Made by a program: the position numbers and the translations under genes
From: Exophiala sp. HKRS030
Lineage: Eukaryota; Ascomycota; Eurotiomycetes; Chaetothyriales; Herpotrichiellaceae
NCBI GenBank assembly: GCA_023897205.1
Contig: JAHWDD010000002.1
Span: forward strand, 1,116,001-1,180,000
Reading direction: 5' to 3'
Length of the DNA: 64,000 nucleotides
The notes under the pieces: model-generated
Told to the model about the DNA's origin: nothing
Seen by the model: only the letters and a program-made list of their open reading frames with translations
The model's database searches: none
In this document: in pieces, positions 1 to 10,020 of the stretch
Position numbering within the stretch: the stretch's first letter is position 1
Layout of the letters: every line of letters starts with the position of its first letter

Positions 1-136
1 TTCTTTCATATGGTAAGTTGAAGGTCAAAGGCCGACCGTGGAGCTAAATGCAGAAAAGGAAACCACCAGAGATCAAAACGAAAGTCGCGCGGCGAATACA
101 AGGCCCATTCTTGGTCCTCTTCCTCTTCCTCTCCCG

Positions 137-1966
137 CTACTCTTGTCCACGTTCTGTAGCATACACGCTCGCCTCGCCCTTAGCCATGTATTCAAACGAC
201 TCTTCGCTTGTAGTTGTGGCAGGAGGACTCGGCGTACCATCACTGCCTTTGCTGATGGGACTCTCGGACTCCTCATTCTCTTCCCCATCAGCAGCCATCA
301 TGCTGCCTTCCCAAAGGACACCATCACCATATCCCCACCCCAGGCTTCTCTTCGATCGGCGCACCTCTTCTTCCATGAGACCAAGACTTGCGCCATTCTT
401 CCGCCCCAGCTTGAGAGGCAAGTTCCTCTTGTGCCACTCACCTAAGAACATCCCTTCAGGATCGCTCTCATCACGAATCTTCATAAACTCAGTCATGTCG
501 TTACCGTACAGGATGTTGATCTCTTTGGCCCCGGTAAAAGCAAAGTTCTTGGCCCAATGGGGTCGTGCACCCATCTCACGCATGAGATATTCGAACGCTT
601 CGTAGTATTTCTCGTGACAAGGGGGATCCTGACCATAAGGTCGGTACAAAGTGGCATTGAGATAAAGAGTTGGCCCGTCAGGTACGGTAGGGTCGAGATA
701 TGGTCTCACCGCAGACTCTTGTTTGGAGTTGAGACGTCCTGTATGTGTAACGCGGACTTCGACTGGACAATGTACCCAGACGCCCTTGCTGGAGATGGGA
801 ATACCGGCCGCGGCATCATCATGATTGATCCAGGCTGAGAGCCGGCGAATAGCTTCTGGGCCTCTGGAGAGGGGGAGAGCCCATTCATTGACGAATTGTG
901 AATACAGACAGTCCATGAGAAGGGCCTCGCGAGCAGGTTGAACAGCAGACATGGTATAACTCCCCGGCTTGAAGCCATATTGCATGCCAAAGACGAACCA
1001 TTCGATCCACGGAAGGATGCGTGGGAAGGAGTTCGATAACCAGAGCAAATTGTGGTATACATAGTATCCGAAAGCACCGCCATAGAAGGTCGTGTTGGGA
1101 GGTCGTAGGTCAGCGTCCGTTTTAGCGCCTTGCCAAATGACTGCTTGATGCATGTAAGGCAGCCACCACACCCGCGTGAATTCTTTTTGGGTCCAAAGGT
1201 CTTTGTCCCAAGACTCAATGACCGACGCAAGTGTATGAAGTGATTGCGACCAAGAGATCTTGAAGTCGGGAACAGCCTGCATAGTAATCTCTACGATGAT
1301 CCCAAGCGACCCAAGCGATAATAGCGCCGCCCGAAAGAGTTCGGGGTTCTTGGCCGCTGAACATGTGACCAACTGTGAGTTGGACAATAGAATTGTCAGG
1401 GAGGTGATGGAATCGGACAAGAGGCCATGTTTGAGGCTGGAACCGTGAGTGCCGGTTGATATAACCCCTGCAACGGATTGGACGTCGATAGAGCCCAGAT
1501 TCGGCAGGGTATATCCATCTTCGGCGAGCGCGAGGTTGAGATTGTGCAGGGACAAGCCAGCTTGAAACCGAATCAGCCCTGGAGTGCCGTCGACGTTCTT
1601 TTCGAGCACTTGGGATAGATTGTCTAGATTAAGAAGCCAAGAGGAAGTACAGGTCAAGTCAGAGGGCGAATGACCAAAACCGGTCACGCACAGCCTTTTG
1701 CGACATCTGCGGGCGAGTGTCACAATCTTTTGCAGCTCGGGCACACTGGAGGGCTGAAAGTACAGTTCAGGCCGTGAAAAGAATGTCTGAGCCCAAGTAT
1801 GATGCAGGTACCTGGTTTTTGGATTGAAGGGGACTGAAGGATCGGTCCTCGACAACTCTCGCTGGAGTCTCGGGTCCAGGTTGACGTTGCTAGTGGGGCC
1901 AGGGAGTGTTGTGAGGCGAGAAGTGTTGGGACGTGTATGCGTGACATTTGGGGCGGCCCAATCCAT
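137..1966 (-). CDS. ALO1: D-arabinono-1,4-lactone oxidase
   Basis: Single-exon protein of 609 residues. It should catalyse the last step of D-erythroascorbate synthesis, oxidising D-arabinono-1,4-lactone with oxygen at the mitochondrial outer membrane. The N-terminal FAD-binding (PCMH-type) domain has the signature GFGHSPSDL at residues 97-104; His99 matches the residue that carries covalent FAD in this family. The C-terminal ALO domain contains the diagnostic HWAKNF at about 470. A hydrophobic, aromatic-rich stretch in the middle fits membrane association. The protein is longer than the roughly 530-560 residues I expect for the family: after about 525 there is a low-complexity acidic, Ser/Pro-rich tail of about 85 residues that looks disordered. 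The start at 1966 is the first ATG of the frame and precedes the conserved region by a normal distance. The stop is TAG. Confidence 0.93.
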   Translation of the reverse strand: MDWAAPNVTHTRPNTSRLTTLPGPTSNVNLDPRLQRELSRTDPSVPFNPKTRYLHHTWAQTFFSRPELYFQPSSVPELQKIVTLARRCRKRLCVTGFGHSPSDLTCTSSWLLNLDNLSQVLEKNVDGTPGLIRFQAGLSLHNLNLALAEDGYTLPNLGSIDVQSVAGVISTGTHGSSLKHGLLSDSITSLTILLSNSQLVTCSAAKNPELFRAALLSLGSLGIIVEITMQAVPDFKISWSQSLHTLASVIESWDKDLWTQKEFTRVWWLPYMHQAVIWQGAKTDADLRPPNTTFYGGAFGYYVYHNLLWLSNSFPRILPWIEWFVFGMQYGFKPGSYTMSAVQPAREALLMDCLYSQFVNEWALPLSRGPEAIRRLSAWINHDDAAAGIPISSKGVWVHCPVEVRVTHTGRLNSKQESAVRPYLDPTVPDGPTLYLNATLYRPYGQDPPCHEKYYEAFEYLMREMGARPHWAKNFAFTGAKEINILYGNDMTEFMKIRDESDPEGMFLGEWHKRNLPLKLGRKNGASLGLMEEEVRRSKRSLGWGYGDGVLWEGSMMAADGEENEESESPISKGSDGTPSPPATTTSEESFEYMAKGEASVYATERGQE

Positions 1967-2695
1967 GTTGCCGGTCGTTCCAGGGGCGCTGCAAACGAGC
2001 TCGAGAATAAAATGTCAGCGCATGATGGATAAAATGCCGGAGGGGGGGGGTTGGTAGAATCCAGGTCGCGATAACTGAAGTCGAGTCTGATACTGGGTGG
2101 AAATGGAGGTGAAGGAAATTATTTTCGGATCCCAAGATGGCGTCGAGTCATGACGCGACACCGGAACCTGCGTTCGAAATATCCCGATGTCGGTTTATGT
2201 AAGCACCAAGTACGCAGGATCCGCAGTCGGAGCACGACATGTGAGTCTAGACTCTGACCGCCATCGCGTCTTTGCTTATCTACGTCCAAATGAGGTCTTA
2301 TCCAGTGTGTACAATAGCTGTAATCAGGCGACGGAAGGCTGGTGGATATTACGCCAGTATCGTAACCACGATAACACTATCCGTACAGACCGCAATGATA
2401 TCTTGATTACAGCAAATGCTTGCGCGTATGAGTCTAGTAGGATTTCATCTGGAGATCGAGACCAACGTCAAGTCCGTTACGCGGCTGCGTGGTGTCTTTT
2501 AATCGTATCATGCAATTCAACTCCATCCATGTTTCGCCTCATCCCGACAAATTGCCTCCGTGATCTGTTCATCCATCGTGTAAAGTGTGCAAACATGTGC
2601 GTACCCAAATGGTCGCTGAAAAGAAGTAAAGCGAGAACGATGCTTTTAGAGGACATCGTATTCGTTCATGCCCTCAACAGAATATGTAGAGAATA
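1967..2695. other. Intergenic, ALO1 promoter side
   Basis: About 730 bases between the ALO1 start and the end of the gelsolin-repeat gene. A G-run lies near 2041-2050. A Cys-rich plus-strand reading frame (2187-2834) crosses it and runs antisense into the last exon of the neighbour; I do not support it as a gene. It presumably holds the ALO1 promoter and the neighbour's 3' UTR. Confidence 0.5.
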
Positions 2696-5600
2696 TTACA
2701 GTGTAATGCCAAGGTCTTGCAGTACATCTGCTACAGGTACACACATAGATTCGCCTGGGTCCACCGTTCTAGCCGCTCGCCACTTTCGGAAGATGTTCTT
2801 GACGTTTTCAGGAGGATCACCCATGATCACATAGCAGGCAGGTAAGAGGGGCCGGTCTTGGATCGATGGCGCGAGAACGGCCATCTCTTGTGCGACCTGG
2901 ACAGCAGTCACAAATTCTGCGGGCTTTTTGGCTGAATCACCAACGAGCCTATAGTACGCACCGACGTCAGTAGAGCAACGACCCTGTTGTTGGGGATGGA
3001 AACTTACACATAAAGCTCCTGATACATGTCGAGCAGGTGTATATGACTGGAGTCTAGATCTTGCTGCGTAAATGGGACAATTTCTTCCAGGACTGCCAAG
3101 TTGGACTGCTTTGGAGGCGAAGCCGGACGGAGACCCCAAAAGCCTCCTGACGACTTTGGTCTATCGTGCTCAACTCGATAGAGTTTGGGTAAATGGGTGT
3201 TTACTTGGGTGGCTCCAGTACGTCCCGTTGAGCTCGTCCGTCTTGGAGACTTGGTCGGGAACGCATCCCAGAAGCCGGAAGGTTCTTGCCCTTCTTCAAC
3301 CTCCTCAATCTCGCCGGTAAGGCCCAAGTCCATGCCGATAAGTCTTGCGCATCCAACGTCTTGTTGATTCGAACCAAGACCTTTCCAAAGATACAGTTTC
3401 CCAAATCTAGCAGAAATGAGGAAAGGAAATCCCGAGCATAGGCTGGATGTCACAAGGTCTACCTCATCAAAGGCGACGTGCCCAAGATGTGGCCTACCGC
3501 ACAGCATATACAGGGCCGAAGTCTTGTTCCTGCGGATGATGACAATCCCACCCAATGCTTGGAAGAACTCCGAGCTCTCTTTGCCCTGTTTCACAACCTG
3601 CAACTTAGCACTGTTGTCACGCGCAACCTTTCGACAGAACAATTGGGCATCTTCAACGCTGGCTTCCGGGACTTCATCTCCGCACCAGAGATAGACTTCA
3701 TTTGCTTTATGGCCATTGGCAGACTGCATGCAATGCACCAACAAATACATGCAGTCTTCAAATAGAATATGCTCCTGTTGAGGTGGCATTGGGCTTCTCT
3801 TACCATCGCCTGTTACTTCCCAGATCTGATTTGAAATGGTCCTCGGTTTCTCAGCATTGGTGTATTGTGAGGACAAGAAAGCTTCCGTATTGAAGTCTGC
3901 CCGGTCCCTCGCCGAAGGTAAATCGCCGAAGAATTTTTGGAGCCGAGGCTTGACTATGGGCGATGGCTTTGACGGTGATGGTGTCTTGCGAGAGGAAGTA
4001 AGCATTCGAGCAGAAGCGACTTCTGCCTCAGGTGGCGGCGTAAGCTCTGGTGTGCCAACCACTTGCTGGGTGGACGCGCCCAACTGTACCCCAAGTCCAT
4101 GGCTCCTGGAAGCAGGAGTTGTAATGGCAGGTTTGATCGGACCTCCTGTAGGAATTTTGGCGGCCTTTGGTGTGTTCAACTTTGATTTGCTTGGGGTCAA
4201 TGGCATGGCCGAAGGTCGTGCAGAACTTGGGGGGCTCGTCCTGTCTCCGCTGGACACAGGAGGCGACGTTACAGCCTGAGAACGATCGTTGAGAACGTCA
4301 AACTTTTTAGGCGTGGCCGGCTGTGACACCTTCCGAACTTCTGCAGATTTGTTTGCCACGGCAGGTCGAGGTTTTGACGTCGAGTCTGGCGCCGGAGAAC
4401 GAGCATTGGAGAAAGCGCCGTCAAGTTGATGAAAGATTCTGGGCTTTGCTTCTGGAGGAGCAGGCTTTTGCAACACTTCTGGAACTGCTGCCTTCGCTTC
4501 ATCTGAAGGAATCTCTGGAGACTCATCCTTGGACTGTGGTTGTGTTGATAGAGGTTTTAGGCCCAGGGACCGCGATGAGGACAGAGCGGCGGGCTTCAGT
4601 TCAGCCCCTGTTGCAGAAGAACCACTGGAGGCCAATGTATTCGAGCGCTCTGCGATCTCTTCTTTCCTCAAGGATGTGGCTTCTTTGGATGGCAGACCAG
4701 ACTTTGGAACTCTTCTCTTTGGGCCTTTTGCTCGACCTTTGGTCATATGCGTCAACTCCTGGGCATTGTTTGATGCGCCTGGGCTCGATTCTCGTTCGCC
4801 CGACGACACTTGGTAATTGCTGCTGTTTTGGGATGCTTGCTCTCCTGGCAGTCTTGGGCTTCCGCTACGAGACAGAAGGCCAGCGAGTGCAGGATTCAAT
4901 CGTGCAGCAATTTTGCTATTTTCTGGCACCTTGGCTGTGTCTGAAGGAGCCGGCGCAGCATTGAAAGCCTCTGCAGGCTTTTTGGCGCCTATGGTCGGTG
5001 CTTGCACCCGTTTAGGAGTTGAAATTGAGGCTTCCGTGACAGGCATCGGTTTTATGTGTTCTGATTTGTCTTGCTCGAATGAAGTATCTTTGAGCTTCGA
5101 TGGCATCTCGCTCGTGATGTGAGAAGATACAGACATCTTGTTCTTCAGCGTTGGGGGTTTCTTAGGGCCCTTTTCAGGTGTGGGAGCCACTGACGTTGCC
5201 CAGTCAGGAGAATCAGATGCTTTTGTGGCGTCGACTTTTTCCATAGAAGCGGCCGTCCGATGCAAGGTTTTTCGTCTCGCCAGTGCTTCTGGTACTGAGT
5301 CTGTGGGATCGTCTATCGAAGGGCCCGACACGGGCCGCTTCCCAGCCGAACCTCCACCTGCCTTCATTGCTTCCTTTTTCTGAAGAATACTTTCTTTAAA
5401 AACATCGACACGCTTCGTCTTTTGTGGGCCCCCAGTAGTGTTTAGTGCAGCTTTCCCTCTAGCAATGTTATCCTTGAGGACGTCAGGGGCAACATAATTC
5501 TGAGTTTGAGTTCGCTTTAGTTTGCCAAAGACTGCCTTGAACTCAGGCTCGGCATCGTTACCGCCTCCTGGAGTCGCTCCCCGTGACTTCAAGGTGCTTC

Positions 5601-7707
5601 GGAAATCCGTTTTGGGAGGAGTCTGCGGTTTGGGGTTTGGGGGAAGCGGTCTGGTGCTAGGTTTATGCTCAATCTTCTCAGCCACATTATTGTCTTCTTT
5701 GCTCTCTGATGTCTCCGTCTGAGCCTGGCTCAGTGGGGCATCCTTTTTTCCTTCAACAGAGTATGTCTTTGCCGACACAGGTGTGACATTTCTTTTCAAC
5801 GGAACAACAGGCTTCGCAGCCTTTCTCTCGGCATCGGCTTCTGTTGACAATACGGGACCTGGCTTGTCGGAGGTATTCTGCGCTATTTCTAGGCTTTTGT
5901 CTAAGCTTTCACTCCGCGGTGTTGAGTTGGGAGCTGCTTTTTCTCTGATAGTACCTCTAAGTGGTGATGCTGGCCCCAAAGATGCCGACTGTAGTTGATC
6001 AGCTGTAGCCTTAGGCTTTGGTCCAATTTGCGAAGGCCCCTCCGATGTCTGAGATTGCTGCTCCAGCTTTGAGCGCTGCATGTTCAGCTTCCACGCTGGT
6101 ATTTCAGGTTTAGCAGGCGTGAATCGTGGAGAATCGGGTTTGTTCAAGGCACTCTCCAGCCAGCTCGCCTTTGTTGGACTCCAGCGGCGAGGATCCATAG
6201 TTTTGGAAGGGCTTCGGCCCAGTGGTGATTCGGGTGGTGGCGGAGTGGTCGGTCGCTCTTTGAAGCGCTGAGAAGTTGGTTCCGATGGCTCCACGGGTTT
6301 GGAAAACGGAGAGTGTGATTCAACTTCTTTGCTATCGGATTGTGTGAGCGGTCGTCCCCTTGCAGGAGCCACAGAATCCAACCCATGGCTTGAAACGGGT
6401 CTTGAACTTGACAGTGGTGAAGAGTTGCCCTCTACTAAAGCCCTTGCATCCTTGGAGGAATTCCGACTGTGGCCGGGGCTGAAGCTGGACAGATTGCCGG
6501 GTTGGGCGCTAGCAATAGAATCTCCACGTTTCAAGCCAGCATTGGCCTGAACACTCCATCTCTTACTGACACTGTCGGATCTCTTCATCATTGCGCTTTG
6601 GACAAAGCCCCCCAAGCCCTTCGTGGGAGAGGCTGGGCGCGCTGCCGATGAGAGCAGGCTTGGAGTGCGCCCAACTCCAGGTGCGTCAGAATCTTGACCC
6701 ATTGTTAGGTCCAGAGGCTTGAAGGTGGGCAAGTCTAGTACTGGAGATCTAGCCGGGGATGTCGCCGCCATGGAAGCTGGTCTGCTGGAGTGTGAGGGCT
6801 CTAGAACGGGTGTCTGATGATGATCTAGCGTCGGTGTCGATGCCTGCTTCTGCGGTGAAGTAGTCGGAGTAGATGATTGTGGCTCTGCCTTGGAACGCTC
6901 GTTAGTGTTATTGAACTCTCTTGACATCCCAGGAAGTCGCATGCTCCGGCCTGAGAAAGAAGCAGATCCATCAGTAGCACCATCATTCTTCCGATACGCA
7001 GCGGAATTCAGACCTCTGTCTGCGGTTTGGCGAAACCAGGATGGATCTTTCGAACCCAGAGAAGCTGCAATATCTTGTCTCGATATCTCGTCGGAGGGTC
7101 TTGGTTGTTCTGGTCGTGGGGTCGGACTGACATCGGCAAGAGACGCGATTGATTGTGGTCTTGACCTAAATGAGCCGGTCCCTCTCGACAACGGCCGTTG
7201 TTGCCACGATAATGTTCCACTCCGTGACAGAGCAGTGGCATTTGCAGGTGGGCTCGGCATCGACTGCATATCAGGAGGAGGACGTGGAAGGGACCGCGAG
7301 AGATCCACGGACGACAGTGCTGTGCGACCTCCTTTGGGCGACATGGACCCGGCTCGACCATGCGTTTGTGACTTGGACGGAGGTGTGAGAGCGACTGGAG
7401 GATCAATACCAGCGCCAGCTTTGGCTGCAGTGTCACCCACAAGCCGCAAAGACGGCGTGGGGCCAGTTTTCGAAGGAGACAGAGAACGGGCACGTTCTGT
7501 CTATCGTTAACATCTCACCAGCTAAGATCAATTCAAGAATTCGTCCCTACCAGCTCTTCTCGCCTGTCTTTCTTTTCTAGCTTGCATCATCTCCTCCTCC
7601 ATTCTTTTCGAACGCTCCGCCTCCTCCTGGCCTTGTTTCGAGTTCAGACTGGCGATCCGAGCCAGGAACTGATCCACGGACTCGGATCCATCGTTTGACG
7701 CGCTCAT
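2696..7707 (-). CDS. Gelsolin-repeat protein with long disordered N-terminus (DUF4045-like)
   Basis: Three exons (7707-7551, 7496-3008, 2948-2696; introns of 54 and 59 bp) give 1632 residues. Exon 1 encodes a short charged helix ending in QARRA. The first splice joins RRA to ERARSLSPSK, using acceptor ACAG at 7497-7500. Residues about 70-1270 are Ser/Pro/Lys-rich, with many short SP and TP sites and no fold I can see; this is the kind of region annotated as DUF4045. The last 350 residues contain gelsolin/villin-like repeats, for example EVYLWCGDEVPEAS and FGKLYLWKGLGSN, and the final repeat spans the second intron (ELYV-LVGDSA). Gelsolin repeats bind actin and calcium, so a cytoskeletal role is likely, but the partner is unknown. 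The many SP/TP sites suggest phosphorylation control. Confidence 0.85.
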
Positions 7708-8454
7708 TGTCGGATCTGGGCGTAGGATAGATAGATAGGATTGGCAGTCAGCAGTAGGGCGCAAGCATTTCCCGGGAGGCCGAAAGGAGCGAGTTGTTTG
7801 TTAGGGAACGACCGGCGCTCAACGACATGGAGTGAACAAATACAGAGGACGGATGTCAAGGAAGAGAAAGGGCGCAGGCGACTGAGCCATGCAGATAAAG
7901 ATTGTGTGGAGTGGTACGAAGATGGAATTGTGTGTATTATGATTTTCCTGCAGTGTTCAATGTTGTTTGTTGCGCAGGTGAAAGACTCGGGCGCGTCTCC
8001 GCAGCCGCAACTGCAGCTAATGGATTCGTCCGGAGCTTGTAAACTCAGCGGGCGCGGGTCTCAGTCGCGCACATTTACTCCGTATAGGCGTAATTGTTTA
8101 CTCCCGAAGTCCCTAACTATTCTCGTGGGAGAGTAAACAATGCAAACCCGGGTCTTCATACTACTCATTTAGGTGCACATTGACGACAATTCTCGAGTAA
8201 GGAACATTTCATCGCAGCCACTTTCTCGACCTCAATGACCCTGGCCAAGGCTGATCCTGCGGTCTCGCATCTGGCCGGTGTCTCTGTCCCTGCGATCTAC
8301 GGATACGCAGTGGCCAACGTCTGGCCTAAGGGTTTCTGCAAGGGTCCCTAGCGATTCATGAAGCACTTGTTTCGTATCTTCTCAAACATGGCGTTCTACT
8401 GTCTACGAGTAGTTGTACGGACACAAGAGAGGAACAGTAGACATGGCAACCTCG
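7708..8454. other. Intergenic between gelsolin-repeat gene and Arl2
   Basis: About 750 bases. It contains one TACTCCGTA motif (8076-8084) and a 38-codon plus-strand frame (8234-8350) that I do not recognise. No RNA gene is visible. Confidence 0.5.
8076..8084. repeat. Intergenic 9-mer TACTCCGTA
   Basis: One of six exact copies in the window of a 9-mer and its reverse complement TACGGAGTA, all between genes. Confidence 0.6.
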
Positions 8455-9164
8455 TTAATACAAGAACAGCCGGTCTCTGGCATCTTGAACAACCCAGTCT
8501 AGTCCAGTTTCCAGATTCTTTCCTGTCATGGCACTGCAAGACACCACCACCCATCGATGCGTCAATATTCTCTCCAGTTCCAGGACTCTTGTGACCTCTT
8601 GTTCGTCCATCCCACCAGCCACATCTGTCTTGTTCAGAAACACTAACAAACTCGCCCCGGCTAAACGCTGTCCAACAGTCAGACCTCATGTTGTCCTGGA
8701 TCGCTTACAAAAGGTGACTGACCTCTTCCTGCAGTAAACCCTTGAGCTCAGCTTTGCAGTCATCTATGCGCAGCTTGTCAGTGGCATCTACCACCCAAAT
8801 GAGGGCATCTGTCTTTTCGAAATAGTTTCTCCAGTAGGATCTGATGGTCTTTTGCCCTCCGACGTCCCAAATATTGAGCTTGTAACTGTAGGTTGGCACT
8901 GCTTAGAAGGACAATGTCTGGCCGGGTTTAAGACTGCACCTACCCGTGGAAATCAATCGTCTTGATGATAAATCCTAAAGTCGGACTGACGGTGTTGACA
9001 TCCTCGTTCATGATCTTCTTGACTATGGTAGTTTTCCCGGCATTATCCAATCCTCTTTTCCTGAATTAGCATTGCTGACACTCGAAGAGAGGAGACGTTT
9101 GGTACAGCATCAATATTCGCAATTCCTTATCCTTCAAGCGAGCTTTGCGAAGTATGGACAGCAT
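8455..9164 (-). CDS. ARL2: ADP-ribosylation factor-like GTPase Arl2
   Basis: Four exons (9164-9106, 9054-8944, 8885-8723, 8667-8455; introns 51, 58 and 55 bp) encode 181 residues, normal for Arl2. All G motifs are present: P-loop GLDNAGKT at 21-28, switch I with SPTLGF at 43-48, DVGGQ at 64-68 and NKTD at 123-126. The phrases [21 protein letters not shown] and [21 protein letters not shown] are Arl2-type rather than Arf1- or Arl1-type. The N-terminus MLSILRKAR lacks Gly2, so N-myristoylation is not expected. Arl2 (Cin4 in budding yeast, Alp41 in fission yeast) works with tubulin cofactors in tubulin folding and microtubule stability. Acceptor choices were fixed by the conserved protein; the first (GAAAAG) is weak in pyrimidines. 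Confidence 0.93.
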
Positions 9165-10020
9165 ATTGTGATTGTCTCGTAGACAGGGACACGGGAAAGC
9201 GCCCTTAGCATGAGCTGCGCTGCATAATGTGTCTGCACCTTGGACTGTTGGTCTCGTCTGGGTAATGGGCCAAATGTTCTCGACGCTAAGTCTGCTGTAG
9301 AGACTCGTTGGGATATGTGCATGAACTGTTTGTGTGCCTGATACGACGAATGATGCGTACCTGAGATCTTAGGCCGCAGCGCCATCAATCTGGGGCTGCA
9401 GGCGCTAAGCAGATTTGAGACAACGTGGTCGCCTAGACACTTTCGAGGGCTCGTTACTGATGCAAGTATCACCGTCACCTTCACACTCGACTACCTGGTT
9501 CATGTCTTCGTCATTCCGTCAGTGACCTTACGTCTCATCACCAAATAGTGTCTTCCAATGGCCTAGCAGGCGAAGGTGTATCTCAACTGAGAAGATGCAA
9601 ATTCACACTCTGCAAGCCCTGCTGTAGTAGCCGAGCATGCCAGCACCTCCTCCTCTATCATCGTTCAAGATCGCGAGTGGGGAGGCGTTGAAGAGCATTG
9701 GTACTAGGCAAGGCAATATCTTCCTGATATCCGGGCGCGGCATATGCTTTGTGCCCCTGATAGCGGATGAACATCATGACACCTTGTTGATGGCCTGCGA
9801 CCGTGGAAGAGAAAAATCAATTCAATCTCACTTTCGTTTCACCAGGTTGTCGCCAGGTTTTCACATCCAGGATACGCGCCCACCTCCTGTGTGCCAAGGA
9901 GAATATCTAGTGATATAAAGGTACATCTACTCCTCTACATTCACACCCACATTGCAACTTTTTTCTTCCACCCTCCCTACCTTTGAATGCCTTTGTTATC
10001 TGTCCAACTCGGTGCTCGCA
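9165..10020. other. Intergenic between Arl2 and GNAT gene
   Basis: About 850 bases between two divergent genes, so it should hold both promoters. A 93-codon plus-strand frame with ATG (9637-9918) lies upstream of the GNAT gene. It shows no recognisable motif and may be leader sequence. Confidence 0.45.

Noticed and set aside
48..605. 185-codon frame antisense to ALO1
   Set aside because: Shadow of the conserved ALO1 coding region.
2187..2834. 215-codon plus-strand frame between ALO1 and the gelsolin-repeat gene
   Set aside because: Cys-rich composition, no domain, and it overlaps the last exon of the neighbour antisense. It looks like a chance frame.
8234..8350. 38-codon frame with YGYAVANVWPKGFCKGP
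   Set aside because: Too short, no family and no splice partner found. Possibly leader or relic.
9637..9918. 93-codon ATG frame upstream of the GNAT gene
   Set aside because: No motif. Could be an upstream ORF in the leader but nothing supports translation.
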